Source: Pogona vitticeps
Lineage: Eukaryota; Chordata; Lepidosauria; Squamata; Agamidae
Length of the DNA: 64,000 bases
Direction of reading: 5' to 3'
Assembly (NCBI RefSeq): GCF_051106095.1
Contig: NC_135786.1
Location: 17,162,501-17,226,500 of the forward strand
In this document: piece by piece, positions 12,166-21,757 of the stretch
Numbering within the stretch: position 1 is the stretch's first letter
How the letters are laid out: every line of letters starts with the position of its first letter
Notes under the pieces: generated by a model
Told to the model about the DNA's origin: nothing
Seen by the model: the letters and a program-made list of their open reading frames with translations, nothing else
The model's database searches: none
Position numbers and translations under genes: made by a program

Positions 12166-13985
12166 ATGACTCAGAGTGTGTGAAGAAGGAAGCAGATTTG
12201 TCAGTGCATCCTGGCATTTGTGAGAGAATTTCTGTTCAGAAGTGTGATACCACTTACATGACTTTTCAATAAATAACCTATGTATGTGTGTGAGTTATAT
12301 GTCCTGCAAGACTGGAGAATTATAGATATATAATTTTCTATTTTCTGGAGGGCTCCAGAAGTGGTGGTTTGGCAATGAAATGGGATGTATGTCACCCAAA
12401 CCTCAGCCCCACAAAAATGATCCTAGGGATTGACCTCCAAATATATATACAGTATATATTTTTATATATTCCAAATTTTCCAAGGTGGGAGGACATCATC
12501 CATGCACCACATGCATTGTGAGGCCCACAAAGCTCTCAGGCCTCATTCTACCCTCTTTGAGGATAAATGGTGATGTAAGAATAGACATTTCTGTTGCTGC
12601 TTTACACTGTATTGCCTGTTGAAAGTTAATCTGTTTTTGAAAAGATTTATGTTAATAAGTTTCATGCGGAAGAGAAGACTGTGAAGAGACACAACAGCAC
12701 TTTCTAAATACTTGCAGAGCTATCATACACAACAAAGGAAAGACTTCTTTCTTGCTTTAGTTTAGCCCAAATGAGCTTAACTCATAGGAGAGCAGAGCCT
12801 GATTGAATATTGACACCAGATCAAGGTGTTTTAAGTGGCTTATGTGATTTTACTAAGCAACCCTTAATGGGGTTTTTCCTCAAAGAAATTTTGATCTAGT
12901 TCCAGAATTCACGGATGTTTAAAAGGCCCTCTGTTTGAAACTTAGGAGTATTAAATCTCAAAGTCCAGAATGTCCTAAATACAATATTTTAATACTTTAA
13001 AAAATCATTCTATTTTGAAATTCATCTATCAAACCTTGTGTCTAAAGTGTTTTTTGAACTCAATCTTTTATTCATCAGAAGACTGAAAATTAGATTTGTG
13101 TTTCTGGATTCTGGTTCCCAGAATTTCCCTAATCTTCATGGTGACTGGCCATGCTGCCTAGGGGATTTCGGTTGTTGGAGTCCAAAATTACACATCTGCA
13201 CACCTCTACCACACACCACAGGACACACTGCATCCACGAGTTACAGTTAACAAGAAAACAATCCTAACTGACCAAGATGCCTGAAGCTGTGCCAAGTCAT
13301 TTCTAAATGCCTGCCAAACTACGGACAATACTAATGACTTTTGACTGCCCTTGCCCTGGCCTTCTGACATTAAGGCTGAGTCTTTGAAGTGGAGGATGTT
13401 TAGATCTAATAATCTGGCTCCTCCCTTTCCCCACTCTTTCATCACCCCCCTTTTAAAAATATATTTTGACACCAGTTTTTAGGCAGGAAAGCACCTGTGC
13501 TTGAAGATTGCTGTGTCATCAGATCTCTGATCTGCCACCAGAAGAGCATTCTTGTGGCAGAAGAAGCTTGTGGCTAATCTGAGCTCACATAAAATGGTAT
13601 AAGTTGTCACTGGGTTTGTACTGCAAGTGGATAAAACATTGAAAAAATGGCAAAGTAATTGAAATGCCCCCAAATATGAGTTTTTTTCAGTAAACACTCA
13701 GGGCCTGAGAGTGCAAAGACACAGTGAGAAAAATGTGAATTGAATTGTTTTGAGGTTGCACCTGGAAAGTTGGGCTTCCCCAAATTAATTCATGTTAACT
13801 GGCTGCACAGGGAAAGAGGAGGAAATTGACAAACATTCTTGTTTGCAGCTTGTTACCATGGCTTTTCCATAGCTCTCCTGATTTGTAGGAGCTGTAAACA
13901 AGGGTTGAATGGCAATTTCCTCCTCTCATTCTCTCCTCCTCCCTCCCTTCCTCCCTCTGTTCTCTTCATCCAAGGAAATCAAGGC
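12166..13985. other. Unannotated, AT-rich sequence
   Basis: Includes a short (TA)-rich patch at 12440-12470. No gene or repeat family recognised. Confidence 0.4.
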
Positions 13986-13995
13986 GACACAATTT

Positions 13996-14221
13996 GGTTG
14001 TCGTGGGTTTTTCGGGCTCTTTGGCCGTCTTCTGAAGGTTGTTCTTCCTAACGTTTTGCCAATCTCTGTGGCCGGCATCTTCAGAGTGCTGTCCTCTGAA
14101 GATGCTGGCCACAGAGACTGGCGAAACGTTAGGAAGAACAACCTTCAGAACATGGCCAATGAGCCTGAAAAAACCACAACAACCATTAGATCTTGGCCGT
14201 GAAAGCCTTCGTGAATACAGT
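13996..14221 (+). mobile_element. Penelope-related foldback element, copy 1
   Basis: A 226-bp element flanked by a perfect 10-bp duplication GACACAATTT (13986-13995 and 14222-14231). Two arms of about 90 bp are inverted copies of each other, followed by a unique end ending gccgtgaaagccttcgtg. This pattern and the words gttcttcctaacgttt and cttcagag are those of Penelope-like terminal sequence. The arms carry hammerhead-ribozyme cores (see separate entries). Confidence 0.75.
14092..14134 (+). ncRNA. Hammerhead ribozyme motif, foldback copy 1, plus strand
   Basis: Core CTGAAGA (14096-14102), stem II GCTGG/CTGGC with two wobble pairs, GAAA (14123-14126), then CGTT. Stem I is tcct (14092-14095) with agga (14131-14134). 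The layout fits a type I hammerhead with a minimal palindromic stem III, known from Penelope-like elements. The opposite-arm core on the minus strand (14046-14087) has AAAA instead of GAAA and is probably inactive. Confidence 0.6.
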
Positions 14222-14329
14222 GACACAATTTCTTCATGATTTTCACAACAATCAAGGAAGGATATTAGATCAAATTGGGATAACTTTGGATCAGCAGAGC
14301 TGGAATGGATGCCATGAATTACTGACTCC

Positions 14330-14425
14330 AGCTCCTGTTGAGGAAGGCCCAGGGGAATTGAACTTCCAATCTGTGGCTCCACAGTCAGAGACCTAAACCA
14401 ATGAGCTATTATGATCATCATGAGG
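14330..14425 (-). mobile_element. Degraded tRNA-type SINE fragment
   Basis: Minus strand shows agctcattggtttaggtctc and a box B-like ttcaattcccc. Resembles the SINE at 34565. Confidence 0.4.
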
Positions 14426-15036
14426 TGAAACTGGAGTAGAGATTTGAACTGTAATATCCTTAGGCCTAGGATGACACTAACCATAACAGCATATTAGCTG
14501 AGATTGTATTTATGTCAATCTACAATCGTCTGCAATATAAATATGAGGAAGTACATGGTGCCAAAAAGTAGAGAGCGCTGTACTAGGAATCTCAACAAAT
14601 ATGGAGTAGGCAACAGCTGCTGGCAGAATTCTAACTGAACCACCTCAAAGAATGGTGGTGCCATTCTTTGCTCAGCAGCTGTAATGGTGGTTATAATTAC
14701 ATTTGTACAGACCCAACAAAATATTAATTAAGTGGTTGCCCTACAATTCTTGTGGGATCCATTAGCCATGAATTAGCACACATCTGTGGACAAAATTGGT
14801 TTCTCTTCCCTTCTGGAACTACACTAATGGGAAAGATGAGAGAATCAACAGCATGGGGAAAATCCTGTTTTATTCTCCAACTACAGCAGCCTGAGCAGAG
14901 AAAAGGAACTGCATCAGTAAAAGAGCAAAAGGTTGCATACAGTTTACATATGCTAATTTCTATGCATGGATGCACATTTGAAAACAATTACCATAATTTG
15001 ATGTATTTACCATAATAGTTACTACAATTTAGTAGT
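14426..15036. other. Unannotated sequence
   Basis: An 87-codon open frame occurs on each strand near 14724-15015 without any recognisable domain. Nothing else seen. Confidence 0.4.
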
Positions 15037-15172
15037 ACAAATCCTTCAGTCTCGAGAGACTATGGCAACGTGCTCTGCATGGAGGTCTTCGAACAGCGTT
15101 TAGTGTGGCTGAGGAGGCCGATTCGAGAGTGCCAATCCCTTCCACACTGACGACAAATACAATCTGTGTTAC
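15037..15172 (-). mobile_element. 3' tip of the zinc-knuckle LINE
   Basis: Words atccttcagtctcgagagac, ctatggcaacgtgctctg and the Cys/His-coding segment match the 3' end of 45090-45330. 5'-truncated copy. Confidence 0.75.
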
Positions 15173-16063
15173 TAGAATTTAAACAGAAATATAATACATC
15201 TCACAAGATCAGGAAAGATTGGAGCCAGATGACCTCCATGCCTTTTCCGACTGCTCTCCAGGTGCAAGCTTCAAACTTCCTCCTCTTCTTTCCTATGGTT
15301 CTTGCATTTGAACTGGGCTTGGATGGGGCAACCTTTGAAACAAAGGCCTGTCCTCTGTGAGGTAAGTCAGAGGATGACCACCCGCGCACTTAGACCACTG
15401 TTTGGTCCACTGCTGGGATACCCTGGTTTGCTTCTTTGGTGTTCAGACAATGTATTTCCTAGAGCAAACCAGCCTACTGCCGGAGTGTTCCCACCCAAGC
15501 CTTTCTGACTCCCTGTCAGGACTCTTTTTAAAATAGGTGCAGGTAGGAGTGCTCTGTTCGTTTAAGGAGGACATAGTAAAGCAGGATGGACAATTTTTTA
15601 ATGTGCTGTGTTTTCATTGGAATGCGGTCTCTCTTTAAAAAAAGAAGTTGGGCATGCTACGGCGATCATTTCCCAGACTACGTCCTCTTCTATACAGCAC
15701 TGTCTCTGTAACTCTGTGCTTTACAAACAATAGGTGTGACAAGTCCTTACCAAACTTACAGTCTAAAGTTGACACAGAGAAATAGCAGAGGAAGGAGGGA
15801 AAAGAGCCATGGAAAAAGGACAAACTGCTGGGGCATGGAATTCATGGCTGAGGTTTATAGCATAATCCTTAAATGTAATGAAATGTTCTCTTTGGGAGTT
15901 TGAGCTTTTCAGTTCTGTCTATTCTGAACCAATCATGGGCTGATCCAAAATTGTTCTGAGGCGCAAGGTCAGTTTGCAGTTAGCTTGAGCCTAGCATTTT
16001 CTCTTCCTGCTTGTGCGGCTTTCACAGCAACTTGGAAGTGGCACTCAGAAAAGTTGTCGCTGT
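15173..16063. other. Unannotated sequence
   Basis: No feature recognised. Confidence 0.4.
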
Positions 16064-16070
16064 TGCCTTC

Positions 16071-16142
<72 letters not shown>

Positions 16143-16146
16143 TTTG
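16064..16146. repeat. (TTAT)n array on an L2 tail
   Basis: About 20 tetranucleotide units. They directly adjoin the L2 tip ctaccccgcccctctagac, so this is the expanded 3' tail of the adjacent L2 fragment. Confidence 0.95.
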
Positions 16147-16640
16147 ACTTCTACCCCGCCCCTCTAGACAGAGTCTACTCAGGGCAGCTTACAAACAGTT
16201 ACAAAACATCATAAAGTATGATCATATAAAATCGTCATTGTAATTATCAAAATATGTCATAAAACAATCACTTGATTAAATCAACAAATTAGAAGTTCAA
16301 GATGGAGGAAAAGAAAACTAAATAGAAAAAAGAATCAAGTGTTGACTGGAGGGAAGGCCAGGTCTTTAAATGGCTCTTTAAAACCACCCAGCGAGGGTGC
16401 CAGACGAATTTCTGTCGGGAGGCTGTTCCAGAGCTGAGGGGCCATTGCCGAGAAGGCCTGGTTTCTTGTTCTTTCTTTCCAGGCCTCTCTTGGCATTAGG
16501 CCCCTCAGCCTTCCTTCTTGGCTAAAACGGGTGACTTGGGTAGATTTAGGTGGGAGATGGCACTCCACCATGTATCGAGGTAACCGTTTAGGGCTTTATA
16601 AGTCATCATTAACACTTTGAAGTGGGCCCTGCGGTGGCAC
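16147..16640 (-). mobile_element. L2-type LINE 3' fragment
   Basis: The minus strand encodes STQVTRFSQEGRLRGLMPRE, AFSAMAPQLWNSLPTEIRLA and PSLGGFKEPFKDLAF, homologous to the C-terminus of the intact L2 at 50852. It is 5'-truncated; the open part ends at 16335. Confidence 0.88.
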
Positions 16641-17069
16641 TGTGGGTGTCACTCCATCATGAGAAGCTAGAAATTCCCAGTGATTATGGTGGCTTGGATT
16701 CTGTTCCTGAGATTTCCAGGGACCTCATTTAGCCATCTCGCCCTCTCTGCTGTCAGGTTTCCTGGAGAGAAAGAGCAACGCTTCTCAGCTAGGCTTGTTG
16801 TTGGCATCTTAGGGAATGCTGTGAGACCTGGGAATGGATCTGAGCTCCAGATGAGTTCAATCATATCCAATATGAACTGAGCCTAAATGAGATCATTTTT
16901 GTCAAGTGAATTATAAATCAAGCCCAGGAACGGTTCATTCATGACTCGGAATAACCAAGCAATTTACCTGAATGCAGTAGAGTTTGATCATAAGTTGGTA
17001 CTTCAACTGAATTCTCTTGTATCCAGGCGTTTATGGTATTCTATTCCATATAGCTTCAAATAGCTACTG
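16641..17069. other. Unannotated sequence
   Basis: Nothing recognised. Confidence 0.4.
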
Positions 17070-17080
17070 TATGCAAATAA

Positions 17081-17428
17081 CAAGAAAGGGACATGGTGGC
17101 GCTGTGGGTTAAACCACAGAAGCCTATGCTGCAGGTTCAGAAGACCAGCAGTCATAAGATCGAATCCACGCGATGGAGTGAGCTCCCGTCGCTTTGTCTC
17201 AGCTCCTCGCCAACCTAGCAGTTTGAAAGCATGCAAATACGAGTAGATAAATAGATACCACCTCAATGGGAAGGTAAAATGGCAGTCCGTAGTTACGCTG
17301 GCCATGTGGCAACGGAAATTGTCTTCGGACAAACGCTGGCTCTACGGCTCGGAGATGGGGATGAGCACCGCCCCCTAGAGTCGGACACAACTGGACTAAA
17401 AATATCAAGGGGAACCTTTACCTTTACC
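17081..17428 (+). mobile_element. Sauria SINE
   Basis: tRNA-like head (ggtggcgctgtgggttaaac), body words ctagcagtttgaaagcatgc and acaaacgctggctc, and a BovB-like tail gagtcggacacaactggac ending in cctttacct repeats. Flanked by an 11-bp duplication tatgcaaataa (17070-17080 and 17429-17439). SINE family specific to squamates and mobilised by BovB. Confidence 0.93.
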
Positions 17429-17439
17429 TATGCAAATAA

Positions 17440-18029
17440 AAGGGGGGGGAAATGAGGCTGTGAAAAATCTTCTAAATTTAAGTCCCCCAAAGTGGGCATC
17501 CATCGGTTCAGAAAATGTGAATTTTTAAATGCATGGGTCAGAATTTTGTCGAGGAAACGGAAAGCAGGAAAGGCAAATATATAAGCATCCTTTCAGCCAA
17601 GGCTCCTCTTTGCTTGGCTAATCTTTGACTGGTCCCATGATATTTGTATGCCAGGAGGGCCTGTTAGAGTGAGAAAGAGCTACACAATGTTCCTTATATG
17701 TGTGATTTTGGTTATTAAGATTCCAGCCATGCGGCTCATCTTCCAACAGGTAATTTCTTATTTTACAGATTTAACATTTCTTCCTGACTACTTTTTGTCA
17801 CCTCACACAGAGCTAATACTAACCCAAACCTGACCCCATATGGCTTGAAATTTTCATCTCCCCTGAGCATCTTCAGCCTTTACAACAAGCCTTTGATTCT
17901 ACTGCAGCAAATTCATTTCCAACTGCAGTTATTATAGCAACCCACTTATATACATAGTACAGTGTATGCAATCAGCATCTGTACAGAGTTTCTTTGTGTA
18001 CTTGAAAGACTACAGCTCTGCTACAGTAC
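17440..18029. other. Unannotated sequence
   Basis: Nothing recognised. Confidence 0.4.
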
Positions 18030-18800
18030 TGCCCGATCTGCTGGCGAGACACACTTTGACAGCACGAGTCACCATTGTCTCCTTCCTGGGATATTGCGAG
18101 ACCTTTGAGTTTCGCATGAGCAATCCAGGAGGAGAGGGAGGAACAAGTGGCTATTTAAGGGCTGTTTCCCCCTCTGTCCATCCTCTTCCTTTGCTGGCAC
18201 TCACCTGCCCGCCCTATATTCTAGTGTGAGTTTATCTGGTCGCCTTAGTGGCCAGATAGGAATTTTTGACTCGTATCTTGATTGACTTTTGGATATGGGG
18301 ATTTTTCACCTATCCCACACTGGAAAAGGTGCATCGGCATGTTGAGAGGTGGAAATTTTGGTCACACAGGTAGGTAGTGTGGATAGAACAGGTTTCGGTG
18401 AGTCCTATCGCAGTCTCAGGTAATATATAGCTCATCTGACCTCCCAGCGCTGCGGATAGTGCGATTATAGTGATTGGGGGAAAAGACGCACTGGGGCCAC
18501 ACCTGGACCAGCATTCAACAAGGAGAAGGTGGTTTGAGGTCCGGGGGTAGTCAAATTTGGGCCTTCTGGGTTCTCGCTATCTTCACGACCGCAAAATGTT
18601 GGGGCCAGGGACTCGCCCATTTGTTTGTTAAGGGGGTCTGTTGAGACCTCTGTGCTTAAATCTGATTCCATACTACGGCAGGACCCCCCCCCCTTTTGCC
18701 ATGGAGGGCAACAATGATTATTCAATAAAGTGTGGCCTGTGTTTATTCCACAATACTTGTCTCACGTCTTTATTCCGGGGAAAGGGGGCAATGTTGTGTT
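18030..18800 (+). mobile_element. LTR-like remnant (LTR retrotransposon fossil)
   Basis: Contains a TATA-like ctatttaagg (18150s), a polyadenylation region caataaagtgtggcctgtg (18723 on) and an end rich in purines. It shares words with the fossil at 26590-27470, including ataggaattttt, cctatcccacactg and caataaagtgtgg. Probably an isolated LTR of the same family; borders approximate. Broken. Confidence 0.5.
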
Positions 18801-19719
18801 GTAATGGTTAACAGTGCAATATTCTGCATGCTTACTTGGAAGTTCAATAGTGTATACAACTGAAAAAACATTTCAGTCTAAGGGCCATCCCCCCCCCCCA
18901 GATATTTTCAGAGGCTACTTTCTGGTGGTTCCTCTGTGTGGCACCACACCTTGATGCCCAGCTGTCCTTGGGAGGCTCCCTAGCATATACTTGTGCCTTA
19001 ATGTTTCCTTCTGCTGTCTCCTTGACAACTAGATTTACAATAAACTCCAAGGTCACTGGTGGCCTTCTGTCTTCCTAAGAATTCAGGCTCTACCTTAGAC
19101 TAGTAGCCAGTACAAATGATGTTTATGTGTCTTTTTTTAATTAAAAGAAAATTACAAAACTAACATAAAATACATTTTCAAGAAAAGCTATACACAATAC
19201 AAATTAAAGCTTATAATGTTATGTGTAAGGAGTGTGTGGCCATCTGGAAAAGCCCAGGGGCTCACAATGGGCTAGACTGAGCACCATGTTTTAAGGCACC
19301 TCAATCCTGGTATATGATATACTCAGAATATGAGGTAGGCTTACATCATAGGGTTGTTATTAGGGTTGAGATAGTGGTGAGAATCCTGTTGGCACAGCTT
19401 TTCCTGTGTACCTGATGAAGTCATCAGCTGTGGTCTTATCTTTAATTAAACATTTCCTATTTCCCTTCTTAGCAATGGAACCAGCAGCTCTAGTTTTCAG
19501 ACATTTAAGACTCCCTTCCCCCCCTTCTGAGCCCCCAAAGTCTCCCCTAGGTCACAAAGGACTTGTAGGGAATGGGTGACATAGGGAAGACTTTGTGGGG
19601 CTCTGAGGGGCGGGGGAAATGGAGTCCTAAATGTCTGAAAATTGGGGCTGTTGTTCCCACTGCTGAGACTGAGATGGGTGGCAGTGATTTGCATCCCCCC
19701 ATCTCAAGAACCCCCTGTA
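18801..19719. other. Unannotated sequence
   Basis: Nothing recognised. Confidence 0.35.
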
Positions 19720-20124
19720 AGGTGCGTGTATGTTTGGCCTGGATAAGGTGAAGAACTAGAGAGAGAGTTAGGACACAAAGATGGAGACCAGCAAAACCCA
19801 GAGGAACTATGGGACTTTGTATTTCTGGCTTTAAGCCCTCATAGTAAGAAATTCAACTATTGAACTGTGAACTTTTTGAACTAAGTTGACAAAAAACATA
19901 TGCTGCTGAGGGAGTAAAGCAAAGGGGATTAAGAAGACCCCGGTACGAGGATCCTCCTGAGCAAAGCAGATTCCACACCTGTCCACTAAGTGATGGAAGA
20001 CACATTAAGCATTCCATGCTTCACAATAAGTGATAAGGACTATATATCTAGGGGGAAACAAAGAAACATCTAATGCTTGTTGTGGGTTTTTCGGGCTTCT
20101 TGGCCGTGTTCTGAAGGTGGTTCT

Positions 20125-20167
20125 TCCTAACGTTTCGCCAGTCTCTGTGGCCAGCATCTTCAGAGGA
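20125..20167 (-). ncRNA. Hammerhead ribozyme motif, foldback copy 2, minus strand
   Basis: Mirror copy in the left arm: minus-strand CTGAAGA at 20163-20157, stem II GCTGG/CTGGC, GAAA and the CGTT cleavage site, stem I tcct/agga. All core bases kept, so both strands of this element could encode a self-cleaving RNA. Confidence 0.62.
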
Positions 20168-20184
20168 CAGCAAACAGTTTGCTG

Positions 20185-20227
20185 TCCTCTGAAGATGCCG
20201 GCCACAGAGACTGGCGAAACGTTAGGA
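20185..20227 (+). ncRNA. Hammerhead ribozyme motif, foldback copy 2, plus strand
   Basis: Core CTGAAGA (20189-20195), stem II GCCGG/CTGGC, GAAA (20216-20219), CGTT, with predicted cleavage after the second T. Stem I is tcct (20185-20188) with agga (20224-20227). All invariant core bases are present. The two-pair ACGT stem III is of the kind proposed to act as a dimer. Confidence 0.68.
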
Positions 20228-20774
20228 AGAACCATCTTCAGAACACGGCCAAGAAGCCTGAAAAACCCGCAACCATTAGATCCCGGCCGTGAAAGCCTTC
20301 GCGAAAACATCTAATGCGCATGCCCCGCTAGCAACCTGCCTAAAAGGAATATAAAAAGAGGAGTCTGGGTAACCATAATTTGTCTGCTGAGACCAATGCT
20401 GAGACCAAAAGGCTTTTGGAACTAACTACTTTCTTTGGAACTTGGGCAATGCAAATAAAGAATTCTTCTCTCTTTGGTGAGTATGTATGTGGTGTGAATG
20501 TGCTGAATGTATGAAACCCCTTTATTTAGAACTGTAATCAATAGGTACTAAAGTATATTCATTTTGCCTTTACTAATGTGTCTTGTGAGGTCCTTTGCTG
20601 TTTAATAGTGTTCTTCTTGGGATACAAAAGATCCAGTAGTCACCCTTTTGTGACACCCCATTTCTCCAGATCAAAAGGGACCCCTAGGGAGCCTTAGGGC
20701 AACAGGAGGGAATAGGGCACTTTTACATTAAAGATAAAAGTTTGTGGCTATGATATCATCAGATTTACATGTGT

Positions 20775-21125
20775 GTGTGTTTAGTCATTTAGTCATGTCC
20801 GACTCTTCGTGACCCCATGGACCAGAGCACGCCAGGCCCTCCTATCTTCCATTGCCTCCCGTAGTTGGGTCAAATTCATGTTGGTTGCTTCGCAGACACT
20901 GTCCAGCCATCTCATCCTCGGTCGTCCCCTTCTCCTCTTGCCGTCACACCTTCCTAACATCAAGGTTTTTTCCAAGGACTCTTTTCTTCTCATGAGATGG
21001 CCAAAGTACTGGAGCCTCAGCTTCAGGATCTGTCCTTCCAGTGAGCACTCAGGGTTGATTTCCTTTAGAACTGATAGGTTTGTTCTCCTTGCAATCCAGG
21101 GGACTCTCAAGAGCCTCCTGTACAT
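20775..21125 (-). mobile_element. BovB (RTE) LINE 3' fragment
   Basis: The minus strand encodes LKLRLQYFGHLMRRKESLEK, GRCDGKRRRGRPRMRWLDSV, REAMEDRRAWRALVHGVTKS. The 3' end reads in the plus direction as gtcatgtccgactcttcgtg followed by accccatgg. These are diagnostic of BovB, which is shared by squamates and ruminants through horizontal transfer. The ORF end is open over about 110 codons; 5'-truncated. Confidence 0.95.
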
Positions 21126-21329
21126 ACATGGAGCTATATCAACAGGATTCCAGCCAGTGTTATGTTACGGCCTTTCTCTTGGTCCTGAGATTCTTATAGG
21201 TGTGTTTGGTTGTAGAACTCCCTCACTGGGAAGGCCAGGCTGGCCACATCATTGCTGTTCTTTCACAAGTAGAAAAAGACCTGTCTCTTAAAGCAAGCTT
21301 TCTCTTAGGGACTGGCTGCCTAAGAGGGG

Positions 21330-21614
<285 letters not shown>

Positions 21615-21659
21615 GGTTTTAATATTGTATTTGTTCAGTTCTTTTTAAATACTGTAATA

Positions 21660-21757
21660 CTGTTGTTTTCAAATGCCGTCAGCTACCTTGAGTCCTTTCC
21701 AGGAGAAAGGCAAGGTATACATATTTTAAATAAATAAAAAATTAATAAATAAAATGC
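21660..21757 (+). mobile_element. Second L2-like 3' end
   Basis: ctaccttgagtcctttccag, gcaaggtatacatattttaa and a short AAAT tail: a further LINE tail just downstream of the previous array. Confidence 0.5.

Larger units (their letters stand above)
20077..20304 (+). mobile_element. Penelope-related foldback element, copy 2
   Basis: 228 bp, flanked by a perfect 13-bp duplication aaacatctaatgc (20064-20076 and 20305-20317). Arms of about 95 bp are nearly perfect inverted copies separated by about 3 bases; a unique end carries gatcccggccgtgaaagcc. It is inserted in LTR-like sequence. The variable duplication length (10 and 13 bp in the two copies) fits target-primed integration. Confidence 0.8.
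19720..20670 (+). mobile_element. Possible LTR fossil interrupted by foldback copy 2
   Basis: Beyond the foldback insertion the sequence has a TATA-like tataaaaagagg (about 20350) and, 100 bp later, a polyadenylation-like aataaagaattc, in the order expected of an LTR. No terminal repeats or target duplication were established. Family unknown. Confidence 0.3.
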
